Origin: CADCWK01 sp964244115
GTDB lineage: Bacteria; Chloroflexota; Chloroflexia; Thermomicrobiales; UBA6265
Direction: 5' to 3'
Length of the DNA stretch: 64,000 nucleotides
NCBI GenBank assembly: GCA_964244115.1
Contig: CAXTHM010000008.1
Coordinates: forward strand, 1-64,000
Shown here: positions 34,503-43,177 of the stretch, piece by piece
Layout of the letters: each line of letters begins with the position of its first letter
Numbering within the stretch: position 1 is the first letter of the stretch
Notes under the pieces: generated by a model
What the model was told of the DNA's origin: nothing
Databases searched by the model: none
What the model saw: the letters and a program-made list of their open reading frames with translations, nothing else
Translations under genes and position numbers: made by a program

Positions 34503-35888
34503 TCAGGAGCCGACGAGTTGCTCCGCCAGATCCAGGGCAGCGGGGAGGGGATCGCCAGAGACGGAGGCCGCGTCGATCTTGAGGAGGAAGACCCCGCTGC
34601 GGACGTAGAGGACGACGAGGTTGCCGTCATCGTTGGTCGTCCGCAGCGCCACGATCTCGTCGCCGATCGCGGTGTCGGCCGGGAGTTCGGTGGGCTCGGC
34701 CCCGAAGGCATCGACGAAGGCGGGCAGCGCCTCGGAAGCCCCATCCTCGGTCTCGAACTCGTGGACGCTGACGGCGTACCGGTTGATGTCCTCGTTGGCG
34801 GGCTGCGGGACGGCGTCGTAGGCGATGTACTCGTTGGCCAGCCAGCCCCAGCCCTCGAGGTCGGCCTCGGCCTGGCTGGCGTCCTCGCCCTCGACGACGA
34901 AGGTCCCGGCGACCTCGCTCAGGCTGCGCTCGCCCTCGTCGCTCGGGGTGTCGAAGCCGGCCGGCAGATCGTCCGGCGGCGGCAGGAACGCGGCGATGCC
35001 GCCGGTGCCGGCCGTCGATACCTCGCCACTGGCCGAGCGGGAGGCGCGCGGACTGGCGCTGGCGGCGACACCCGCGGACGGTTCGGCGCTGGCGGCGGCA
35101 GCGGCGTCACTGGCCGGCGCATCGCTGGCCGGCGCGTCACCGGAGGCATCGGCGACGGTGGACGGTGCGACGCTGGCGTCAGCCGCCGGAACCGGACTGG
35201 CGGCGCCGGGCAGGACCGCTGCGCCAGCGACTACCGAGGGACCGGATGACGGCGACGCTTCGAGGGACGGCGATGCCGCTCCCGCGACGCCCTCGCCCGG
35301 TTGACCGGCGACGACCGGGACGGTGGCCGGTGGCGGCGCGTCGTCATCGCCACCGAAGCCGCCGTTGGCGAAGGCGAGGACGGCCGCGACCAGGGCGACC
35401 ACCGCGACCAGCCCGATCACCCCGGCCAGGATCCCTTTGATCAGGTTGTTGCGCTCCGGCGGCGCGATCTGCGGCGGGACGGGCGGCGGGGCCGGCCGCA
35501 GGTTGAGCGGGGTGTGGTCGGGCGGGACGCGGCCGACGGGGTGGAGGGCGTACTCGCTCCGGGCATCGTAGCGGGCGATCGGGTCGTAGGCCGGGCGGTT
35601 GGGCGGCAGGGCGGAGTTGGGATAGAAGACCGGCTCATCGGCCAGCGGCCCGAGCCGGGTCGCGCTGTCGCCGGGGTAGCCCGCTGTCGGGCCGTAGGGC
35701 GGAGGCGGCTGGGATTCGGGCGCGGTGTAGGGATCGAACGCCGCCGTCGGCTGGTAGTCCGTGGGCGACTGGTACGTCGAGGGGGGTGAGACGTCGCCCA
35801 CGGCCCCGCCGCCATGTCCGTTCGGCTCGGCGGCGGGCGGCGCGGCGATCGTGGTCGCGTCTCGACGGGTCGGTGGTCGTGGTTCCAT
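34503..35888 (-). CDS. Single-pass membrane protein with Ala/Ser/Pro linker and extracellular domain
   Basis: 461 residues from ATG 35888 (GGAGAG 11 bases upstream). A Pro/Tyr-rich disordered cytoplasmic region (1-145) is followed by one TM helix (IKGILAGVIGLVAVVALVAA). A 140-residue Ala/Ser/Pro linker follows, then a globular domain of about 155 residues (LPPPDDLPAGFDTPSDEGER to the end) with FVVEGEDASQAEADLEGWGW and NDDGNLVVLYVRSGVFLL. No catalytic motif or family recognised. The layout parallels the gene at 18355-19272. Confidence 0.78.
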   Translation of the reverse strand: MEPRPPTRRDATTIAAPPAAEPNGHGGGAVGDVSPPSTYQSPTDYQPTAAFDPYTAPESQPPPPYGPTAGYPGDSATRLGPLADEPVFYPNSALPPNRPAYDPIARYDARSEYALHPVGRVPPDHTPLNLRPAPPPVPPQIAPPERNNLIKGILAGVIGLVAVVALVAAVLAFANGGFGGDDDAPPPATVPVVAGQPGEGVAGAASPSLEASPSSGPSVVAGAAVLPGAASPVPAADASVAPSTVADASGDAPASDAPASDAAAAASAEPSAGVAASASPRASRSASGEVSTAGTGGIAAFLPPPDDLPAGFDTPSDEGERSLSEVAGTFVVEGEDASQAEADLEGWGWLANEYIAYDAVPQPANEDINRYAVSVHEFETEDGASEALPAFVDAFGAEPTELPADTAIGDEIVALRTTNDDGNLVVLYVRSGVFLLKIDAASVSGDPLPAALDLAEQLVGS

Positions 35889-36606
35889 GCGGTCGTGTGC
35901 TCTCCGGTGATCCGAACCTCGACGACAGGTGGCCGGCGACGGGTGGTCAGCAGCGGCGGACCGGCCCGGTACCGTCAGCGGTGTCTCCCGGCGCATCGAC
36001 CCGGCTGCTCCGGGCGATCGACAGGTCTGGGGCGGCGAACGGCGCGGCCGGAACGGGGGTGTGCTGCGGGGGACTCGAGTATACGCAATTTCCCCCGGGG
36101 ACCGCGTGGGCCGGTACGCGGCGCCGACCGGTTCAGTCACCGCCGCCTCGCCCGGTCGGTTGCCTGGACACCCGGGCATCCGCCTCGCGGCAATGGCTCC
36201 GTACCCTCATCTACGCACCGGAGCACCGTTAGGTTTCGCCGAACGGCCCGCCGAGGCGCGTTCCCGCCCGACCGGCCCCACAGGGAAGGCCCCGGCACGA
36301 CGACACGACAGCGGGAACCGATCCGGTGCACGCGGCGTCCTTCGCCATAGGGACGGCCAATCGGCCCGTTCCGCACGGTCGACGGCCCACCTCCGGTGGT
36401 GCACCCGCCGGGGGCGCCGCGGCGGCCAGGAATTCGGACCACGCGTGGACGATGGGTCCATGCCGGTTGGATGGAGAGGGGGCTCTTTCGTTGTGGACCG
36501 GATCGGGCCGGATCACCCGGAGTCATCGTCCGCCATCCCGGAGGGATGGACACGGCCTGTCATGCTGGTCCCAGAGTCGATTCGTGCGCTGGACGAGGAA
36601 TGAGGG
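35889..36606. other. Gene-free region, 718 bp
   Basis: It separates divergent genes. Frames here lack ribosome sites and recognisable products. I see no family A or B repeat. Confidence 0.5.
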
Positions 36607-38166
36607 ATGACGATGGCGATCTGGACGATACGGGCACGCCGCCGGGTGACGGTCGCACTGGTGATACTGCTGGGGATGCTCGCGTTGCTGCCGTCGGTGG
36701 CCGGGGTTGGGGCGGGCAGCCTGGCAACGCCGGTCGGTGTACCGGTCGAGGCGACGCCGGTGGTGACGACACCCGAAGCGGACATGACGACCTCGTGGCC
36801 GCTCTACGGCCAGGATCTGTCGGGAGCGAAGGCAACCGAGGGGACCGGGATCTCGCCCGAGAACGCCAGCGGCCTCGCCCCGAGCTGGGCGGCGACCGTT
36901 GCCGGACCTGTCAGTTCGACGCCGATCATCGCCGGGGGCGTCGCCTACGTCGGCTCGTACGACGGCAACCTCTACGCGATCGACCTCGCGACGGGGACCG
37001 AGGTCTGGACGTACGCGACCGGCACTGCCGTCCTGGAACCCAACCTCCAGATCGACCTCGGGATCACCGGTTCGGCCGCCTGGGATGACGGCGTCGTCTA
37101 CGTCGGGGACGCCGCCGCGGCCGTCCACGCCGTCGATGCCGCGACCGGCGAGGCGCTCTGGGTGACGACGGTCGACACCCAGCCCAACGCCAGTATCTGG
37201 TCGTCCCCGGTCGTCGTCGACGGGACCGTCTACGTCGGCGTCGCCTCCGTCGCCAAGCAGGTCGGCTTCCGGGGCAGCGTCGTCGCGCTGGACGCGGCGA
37301 CCGGCGATCTCCTCTGGCAGGCGTACATGGTCCCGGAGGGCGCGGACGGCGCCGGCGTCTTCGCGGTCCCGGCGGTCGACGAGAGCCGCGGCCTGGTCTA
37401 CGTGGGCACCCAGAACGCCTACACCGCCAACCCGGCTCCCTACGGCAACGTGATCAGCATGGTCGCGCTGGACATGGCGACCGGCGAGGTCGCCTGGGCG
37501 TTCAACGCCCCGCCGAACGACGGTCAGACGGCGCCGATCGACGACGTCGGCTTCAGCGCCTCGCCCAACCTGTTCACGGTGGAGATCGACGGCGTCTCGC
37601 GGGATCTCGTCGGCGAGGGCCAGAAGAGCGGCGTCTACTGGGCGCTGGACCGGGAGACGGGCGAGGTGATCTGGCAGACGCAGATCTCGCCGGCCGGCTT
37701 CCTCGGCGGGATGGAGGGGACCAGCGCCGTCGCCGACGGCATCATCGCCGTCCCCGCGACCGACTGGCCGGAGTTCGACGGCCCGGCGACCGGGCTCGTC
37801 AGCGGCCTCGACGCCGCGACGGGGGAGGTCCTCTGGGTCGCGACCCAGACCGCGCCGGCCGCCTCGCCGGTCGGGATCGCCGACGGCGTCGTCTTCCACG
37901 CCGGGCTGGACGGGGTCGTCCACGCCTACGACCTGACGGACGGCACCGAGCTCTGGTCGTTCGACCTCGGCGGCTCGGCCAGCGGCGGGATCGCGATCGC
38001 CGACGGCACCGTCGTCGTCGGCGCCGCGACACCGCTGTTCGCCCCGTTCATCCGGCCCGGCACGACCGTCCAGGCCTTCGCCCTGCCCGAGGCTGACGCG
38101 GCGACCCGGGCCGGGTCGGAGGGCACCTCCAGCCTGGCAACACCCCGCTCGACGCCGGCCGGGTAG
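36607..38166 (+). CDS. Secreted PQQ-type beta-propeller protein
   Basis: 519 residues; GAGG precedes ATG 36607. A Sec-type signal (RRRVTVALVILLGMLALLPS) is followed by a Thr/Pro/Val linker. The propeller has repeated blades: YVGSYDGNLYAIDLATGTE, VHAVDAATGEALWVTT, VVALDAATGDLLW and VHAYDLTDGTELW. This is a third quinoprotein-like protein in the window, but with a Sec rather than Tat signal and no cupredoxin. The C-terminus ends in LATPRSTPAG. Cofactor binding is not provable from sequence. Confidence 0.85.
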   Translation: MTMAIWTIRARRRVTVALVILLGMLALLPSVAGVGAGSLATPVGVPVEATPVVTTPEADMTTSWPLYGQDLSGAKATEGTGISPENASGLAPSWAATVAGPVSSTPIIAGGVAYVGSYDGNLYAIDLATGTEVWTYATGTAVLEPNLQIDLGITGSAAWDDGVVYVGDAAAAVHAVDAATGEALWVTTVDTQPNASIWSSPVVVDGTVYVGVASVAKQVGFRGSVVALDAATGDLLWQAYMVPEGADGAGVFAVPAVDESRGLVYVGTQNAYTANPAPYGNVISMVALDMATGEVAWAFNAPPNDGQTAPIDDVGFSASPNLFTVEIDGVSRDLVGEGQKSGVYWALDRETGEVIWQTQISPAGFLGGMEGTSAVADGIIAVPATDWPEFDGPATGLVSGLDAATGEVLWVATQTAPAASPVGIADGVVFHAGLDGVVHAYDLTDGTELWSFDLGGSASGGIAIADGTVVVGAATPLFAPFIRPGTTVQAFALPEADAATRAGSEGTSSLATPRSTPAG

Positions 38167-38247
38167 CGGGCATCCGGTGCTCTGCGGGGCGCAGGACGGG
38201 GACGGGAATCCCACACGTCTGCAGACTGACCCGGGGATCTAACCGGC

Positions 38248-38284
38248 ACCGGGGGCGTTCCACTTCTCAGCGGACGCCCCCGGT
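38248..38284. terminator. Terminator between convergent genes
   Basis: ACCGGGGGCGT pairs with ACGCCCCCGGT around a 15-nt loop. It can serve both the propeller gene (+) and the Cys-rich gene (-). Confidence 0.6.
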
Positions 38285-38352
38285 ACTGGTCGCGTCGATC
38301 ACAGGCCAATCGAGAGCCCGACCGCCGGCGGGCCGTGACCGACGCCGGACCG

Positions 38353-39162
38353 TCAGGCCCAGATCACGCCGCAGCCGTCTTCGCACTGGTCCGGATAGGC
38401 GTCATTGCATGCCTGGTCCAGCGAATCGATGCTGTCGCCGTTACACGGAAGGCATTGCGCGCTCGACCACGACCAGCAGGTGCCGATCGACCCGCCCGGG
38501 AGCGGACCGACCTTGGACAGGCCGGCGTAGCAGTTGGAGATGTCCGGGCAGTCGTCGATGAACAGGCTGGCCTCGCCGAAGCTCGGCGCCAGGTCCTCGT
38601 CCGCCTGCCGCTGGGCCACGAAGTCCAGTCCGCCCTCGTAGTCGCTCAGGATGTTGACGCCGTAGGTGACGGACCCCGCGTCCGCGTCGTAGGCCGGGGT
38701 GAGCAACTCGACGACGAGGATATCCTCGTTACCGTCGGCGTCGCTCGTGACCAGCGCCGCGTTGGGCGGGTTGTCCGGCGTGAAGCCCAGCCCGGTGAGG
38801 AAGGCCGGCGTCGGTGATTCGCCGAAGATCCGCTCGGGCCGGTCGGAGAAGTAGACCGTGCTGCCGGTGTGGCCTTCGAGCGTGAGTAGATAATCGGCCC
38901 CACCGCCCGTGACCGCGGTCCCGTCGACGGCGGGCGTCCCGGCATCGGGGTTGGCCGCGAAGGTGCCACTCGTGGCGGACTGGACGAAGAGGAACGTCGC
39001 GTCATCGCCGGACGGGGCGGGCGTCGCGTCCTGCGCCCGAGCGCCGATCGGCGATCTGGCGGCCAGACCGGCGGCGAGGCCGATTCCCGAGGCCTGGAGG
39101 GTGACCCGGCGGGAGAGACGGGCGGAGAGACGTCGGGTGAGGGGGGTGAGACGCTGAGCGTC
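38353..39162 (-). CDS. Tat-exported Cys-rich protein
   Basis: 269 residues from ATG 39162, AGGAG five bases upstream. Twin-arginine signal LSRRVTLQASGIGLAAGLAA. The middle is beta-rich (FLFVQSATSGTF, YLLTLEGHTGSTVYFSDRPE) and matches secreted proteins of unknown role in related genomes as far as I can judge. The last 70 residues hold eight cysteines: CPDISNC, GTCWSW, SAQCLPC, QAC, DQC and DGC. Disulfide bonding or metal binding is likely. Export by Tat suggests folding, and perhaps disulfide or cofactor insertion, before transport. A second, smaller Cys-rich Tat-type protein lies at 62646. Confidence 0.78.
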   Translation of the reverse strand, partial: DAQRLTPLTRRLSARLSRRVTLQASGIGLAAGLAARSPIGARAQDATPAPSGDDATFLFVQSATSGTFAANPDAGTPAVDGTAVTGGGADYLLTLEGHTGSTVYFSDRPERIFGESPTPAFLTGLGFTPDNPPNAALVTSDADGNEDILVVELLTPAYDADAGSVTYGVNILSDYEGGLDFVAQRQADEDLAPSFGEASLFIDDCPDISNCYAGLSKVGPLPGGSIGTCWSWSSAQCLPCNGDSIDSLDQACNDAYPDQCEDGCGVIWA

Positions 39163-39654
39163 CATTGGGACTCCTGTGTCGTGATCGATCGCCATCGAGC
39201 CGTCCCAGGTCCTGACGGCTCCTGTCCCATTCTACCGAATGCTCGTCAGAAGCACGATTCTCGCAACGACCGGATCCCATGGAATATGGTCATGGCCCGG
39301 GTAGCCCGTCCGGCCCGGGTACGATACCGTCGGAGCCGCCGACCTGATACTGGCGGTGCTCTCCCCAGGGCGGAGCCGGCGGCTCTGACCCGCTGGCTCA
39401 AGGCAGACGATTCCACCCGGGCATGCTGTCCGAGCCAGCGGCTGTGACCAGACAGGCGGACGCCGCTGGCCCCTTGCCCAGGGATGGCGTCGATGGCGTC
39501 ATCCCACTGCCGTTGACCGATGGGGCTCTGGTCGCTCCTCCGACGGTCCCTGGCCAACCCAGCTTTAGGTCGAGGCGTTCGCCGGTCGAGGATGGGGCGG
39601 AACGGATCGAGGCCCTCCCCGGCAAGAAGACGGACGAACCGAGAGGTCGAGCGC
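39163..39654. other. Intergenic region, 492 bp
   Basis: No gene supported; no family A or B element found. Confidence 0.45.
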
Positions 39655-40350
39655 GTGACGATCCGGGCGGTACTACTGGACTTCTCCGGAACCGTCGTCC
39701 ACGAGGACGATGCCGTCATCGCGCTGATCTGCGAGGAGATCCGCCGGACCGCGACCGTAGCGGCGACGGCGAGGGAGATCGGCCGGTTCTGGTGGGAGCA
39801 GTTCAGCCCGCTCTGCGACCGATCGTGGGGCGACGACTTCATCCCCCAGCGGGAAGCCGGTCTTCGGACGCTGGCGACGACGATCCGTCGCTTCGGCTCG
39901 TCCGCGGACCCGGAGAAGCTCATCGAGCCGCAGTTCCATCACTGGCGGGCTCCACCGCTGTTCGCGGACGCTGTGCCATTCCTCGCCTTCCTGCGGGATC
40001 GGGGACTGCCGGTCTGCGTGATCTCCAATATCGATCGGGCCGACATCGAAGCGGCGATCACCCACCACGATCTCCGGTTCGACGGGCTCGTCACCAGCGA
40101 CGATGCTCGGGCCGACAAACCACGGCCGGAGATGTTCCGGATGGGGCTGGACCTCCTCGGACTGGAGGTCGGCGACGTCCTCCACGTCGGTGACTCCCGG
40201 CCCAGCGACATCGTCGGGGCCCGGAACCTGTCGATCCCGGTCGCCTGGGTCAACCGGTCGCATCGAGACGCGGCGGGACAGCCACAGGCCGATCTCGTCG
40301 TCGCCAGTCTCGGCGCGCTGATACCGCTCATCGGTCGCGAGCAATCCTGA
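39655..40350 (+). CDS. HAD-superfamily hydrolase
   Basis: 231 residues from GTG 39655 (GAGAGG eight bases upstream). HAD motifs: DFSGTVV (motif I, nucleophile Asp), VISNIDR (motif II), KPRPEMF (motif III lysine) and HVGDSRPSDIVGA (motif IV). A helical cap of about 100 residues follows motif I. The second motif I residue is Ser instead of the usual Asp, which in phosphatases is the acid/base, so chemistry may differ (dehalogenase-like or altered). Substrate unknown. Confidence 0.87.
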   Translation: MTIRAVLLDFSGTVVHEDDAVIALICEEIRRTATVAATAREIGRFWWEQFSPLCDRSWGDDFIPQREAGLRTLATTIRRFGSSADPEKLIEPQFHHWRAPPLFADAVPFLAFLRDRGLPVCVISNIDRADIEAAITHHDLRFDGLVTSDDARADKPRPEMFRMGLDLLGLEVGDVLHVGDSRPSDIVGARNLSIPVAWVNRSHRDAAGQPQADLVVASLGALIPLIGREQS

Positions 40351-40951
40351 CCAGCCAACGACCGGAGCAGGTCGAGCGCACCGCCAAGCCACCGATTCGG
40401 CCCTTCAGCAGCCGCCCTCGCCTGCCTGTCACGGCGACGAAGGCCGGCCATCCAAACCCTGCTGTTCGGTCCCTCCAGATATGGGTCGGGCGCGATTCGT
40501 GACAACGGGACACGAACCCGAACGGGTGTCCTGATTCCGGCCGACGGGAACGATCGCCAGCCGGTGCCCTTCCGGACAACAGGCGAGTTGTACGCAAAGA
40601 ATGGTGCGGACAATTCGCATCCGCCCAACGACGCTCGCTCGCTCTCGCCGATGGCGATCGCTGTACCGAGCCGGACGGGGCTGTTCGCGCCCGATGTCCT
40701 GCGGGAAACGCTTCCGGAACGACCGGTCCTGGCTGAGCGATCGGCGGGATGGGCGGCTGACAATGGGACAAACGGTGACAGGGGAGCGGGGGGTCCGTAC
40801 ACTTTCGCTATGCACTTGCAGAGTAGATACTGCTGGCAAGGGCTCCGGACAGGGACTTCGACCCGCCTCGGTGGTGCGCCAGATCGACCGGCCGACCACG
40901 ATGACGACCCATACGACGGACCGGCTCGGCCGGTCCCGGAGGTACCCCGCA
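40351..40951. other. Gene-free region before the MerR-type gene, 601 bp
   Basis: No gene seen. The stretch 40795-40835 is AT-richer, with TACACTTTCGCTATGC upstream of the regulator, and could hold its promoter. Confidence 0.45.
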
Positions 40952-41317
40952 GTGAGCGACGCGCAGGACATGCAGGACGTGCAGATCGATGTCGCGACCG
41001 GACCGGCCCCGCAGCCGTTCACGCCGGCGACCCAGCCAGCGACGGCGGACGGCGTTGCGCAGCCTGCCCAGACGACGGCGCCGGCGCGACCGCCGCTGGC
41101 CCGGCTCTACATGACCAGCGACCTCCGGGCCGCGACCGGCCTGGCCCGGACCCACATGGATTTCTACCTCCGTGAGGGACTGATCCAGCCGACGGCCCGG
41201 ACCGAGAGCGGCTACCTGCTCTTCGACGACGGCGAACTGACGGTCCTGCGGGCGGTGATCGCCGCCCGGCAGGAGGGGCTCGGCATCCGCGAGATCCGGG
41301 CGCGGATCGGCCGATAG
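40952..41317 (+). CDS. MerR-type helix-turn-helix protein
   Basis: 121 residues from GTG 40952, chosen for the GGAGG nine bases upstream. A flexible Pro/Ala/Thr N-terminus (1-50) precedes a MerR-like winged helix (52-121): YMTSDLRAATGLARTHMDFY, REGLIQPTARTESGYLLFDD and IAARQEGLGIREIRARIG. It lacks the long dimerisation helix and effector domain of classical MerR proteins, so it resembles excisionase or short MerR-like regulators. It is 168 bp before the AAA gene on the same strand and may regulate or assist it. Confidence 0.8.
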   Translation: MSDAQDMQDVQIDVATGPAPQPFTPATQPATADGVAQPAQTTAPARPPLARLYMTSDLRAATGLARTHMDFYLREGLIQPTARTESGYLLFDDGELTVLRAVIAARQEGLGIREIRARIGR

Positions 41318-41485
41318 CGGCCAGCCATCGGACAGCGGCCTTCATACGAACGGATGCACGGCGGGACGGGGTAACGGGATGACGAGCGGGACGACGGGAC
41401 AGCGACAGCACGACGGAGGGCGATCCGGCAACCGGGTCGGCGCCGCTGGCTGCCGCCGTCCAGCCGGACCGGGCGGGGGCGGGCG

Positions 41486-42448
41486 ATGACGGTCTTCACC
41501 GCCTTCGGGCTCAGTCGCGAACCCTTCGGCCCGGAGCCGGACGCCGAGTCGTTCTACCCGGCCCTCGGCCACGAGGACTGCCTCGAGCGGCTCCGGCTGA
41601 CCGTCGCCCTCGGGCTGGGCCTCGGGATCGTGACCGGGAGGACCGGTTACGGCACGTCGACCGTCCGGGCCGCGCTGCTGGACGAGATCGGCCATCACCC
41701 CGGCCTGACGATCGCACCGATCGACGACCCGACGGCCTGCCGGACGGACGTCCTGTTCCTCCGCCGGATCATGGGGCAGATCGGGCTGGCGGGGATCGGC
41801 CGGACCGGGCTGGACCTGACGACGGCCCTGCTGAGGGACCTCACGGCGCGGCGGGACGCCGGCGGGCACGTCCTGCTGGTGATCGACAACGCCCACGGCC
41901 TGGCTAGCAACCAGCTGGACGTGCTCCGGGCTCTGGTCGCCGCCGAGTCGCCGGCCCCGCTGACGGTGCTGCTGTTCGGTGAGCCGGAACTGACCGAGAA
42001 GGTCGCGCGCAAGCGCAACCTCGCCCAGCGGGCCGCGATGACCCACACCCTCAACCCGCTCAACCGGCGGGACACGGCCGGGCTGATCGCCCACCGGCTG
42101 ACGGTCGCCGGCCTGCCGCAGGGGACGGACCTCTTCGCGACCGAGGCGATCGACGAGATCCACGTCGCGACCGGCGGGGTCCCGGCCGGGATCGTCGCGC
42201 TGGCGGCGGCGGCGATGGATGCGGCGGTCGCGGCCGGAACCACCACGATCGACGGCGACCTGGCCCGGCGGGTGATCGGCGCCGGCCTGACGACCGGCGG
42301 CCCCGACGACGACACCACCCCGGCCCGGACCGCGACGACGGTCGTCCAGACCAGTTTCGCGGCCCAACTGGAGCAGCTCACCGCCTCCCTGGCGGACAGC
42401 ACCGCGACCGGGCGGACCGGTACGCGACGATCGGGAGGGAGACGATGA
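41486..42448 (+). CDS. ExeA/TniB-like AAA protein with degenerate ATPase motifs
   Basis: 320 residues. The start FTAFGLSREPFGPEPDAESF is that of ExeA-type AAA ATPases (usual form FxLxxxPFxxxPDPxxF). The Walker A site reads GRTGYGTST (51-59), with Thr57 where the lysine belongs. Walker B reads VLLVIDNAHGL, with Asn135 replacing Glu and His137 the usual Gln. The LAQRAAMTHTLNPL segment is the normal sensor or arginine region. The protein therefore keeps the fold but probably does not hydrolyse ATP. A Thr/Gly/Arg-rich C-tail follows. ExeA-like proteins act in secretion, transposition target choice or phage DNA handling. Here it sits between a MerR-like gene and a replication-initiator-like gene. 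Confidence 0.8.
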   Translation: MTVFTAFGLSREPFGPEPDAESFYPALGHEDCLERLRLTVALGLGLGIVTGRTGYGTSTVRAALLDEIGHHPGLTIAPIDDPTACRTDVLFLRRIMGQIGLAGIGRTGLDLTTALLRDLTARRDAGGHVLLVIDNAHGLASNQLDVLRALVAAESPAPLTVLLFGEPELTEKVARKRNLAQRAAMTHTLNPLNRRDTAGLIAHRLTVAGLPQGTDLFATEAIDEIHVATGGVPAGIVALAAAAMDAAVAAGTTTIDGDLARRVIGAGLTTGGPDDDTTPARTATTVVQTSFAAQLEQLTASLADSTATGRTGTRRSGGRR

Positions 42449-43177
42449 GCAGCTCGCAGGCTATCGGATGTGCAATGCCAGGATCCGGGATAGCAGCGGC
42501 ACCTCGCCTCATCACCCCTGAGCCCGGTCCCTTCAGGGCCGGGTCGACCGCCGCGAACGACACGGGACTCAGGCTCGGGTGCGAGGGGCATGTCGCGACG
42601 CGCGGCGGGCTCCTCACACCGGCGCCGGACCACTGTCAGACGACCGGCCACGCAGCACGCGCCAACGTGCCGGCGGGTCGGACCCTGATGGAGACCGATG
42701 ACCGGACGATCCGGACGGATCGAGTGCGACCGATGAGGAATCGGGGAGGGTGTGCGATCGGGATGACGCGACAGGCCGAGGAGACGGGCGCGACCCGGAA
42801 CTCCGCACGGTGGCCAATGGGCGGATCGGACCGGCGCCAACCGGGACGGACGGCCACACCGGCGGGGACGATGGGTTCGAGCCCGAAAAAAGCACCAGGC
42901 CGGCGCGCCAACGCCGACCCGATCGCTTGCCTCGCCACGCGAGACGGATGTGCTGTGTTGAGGTCGTCTCCGGGTTCGATGAGCTAAAGGCTGCCACACC
43001 GCCGCTCATCAGGTCCGGCTCACGAGACTGTCACCGTTGTTCCCTATCGAGGGAGGGTTCCGTGTACCCTGGCGACACCGATATTCTAGGCACGCCGTGG
43101 ACGGTGTGTCAACACCGCGCGGTCACCGACCGGACGCAACCGTTCGCCGCCACGACCGCCCCCGGCGGGGGTGCGCG
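42449..43177. other. Gap between AAA and initiator-like genes, 729 bp
   Basis: No gene supported. It holds family A copy 3 at 42510-42543. Near 43065-43120 an ACACCG...CGGTGT inverted repeat precedes the next gene and could be a binding site. No DnaA box is recognised. Confidence 0.45.
42510..42543 (-). repeat. Family A hairpin module, copy 3
   Basis: On the minus strand: CCCGGCCC, TGAA, GGGACCGGG, then CTCAGGGGTGATG. It faces away from copy 4, 3.1 kb downstream. Confidence 0.8.

Noticed and set aside
36523..38214. 563-codon minus-strand frame opposite the third propeller
   Set aside because: Pure Arg/Asp/Gly-rich mirror; the plus strand has a signal peptide and propeller blades.
41342..42999. 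Minus-strand frames opposite the AAA gene
   Set aside because: No motifs; the plus strand matches the ExeA start and sensor region.
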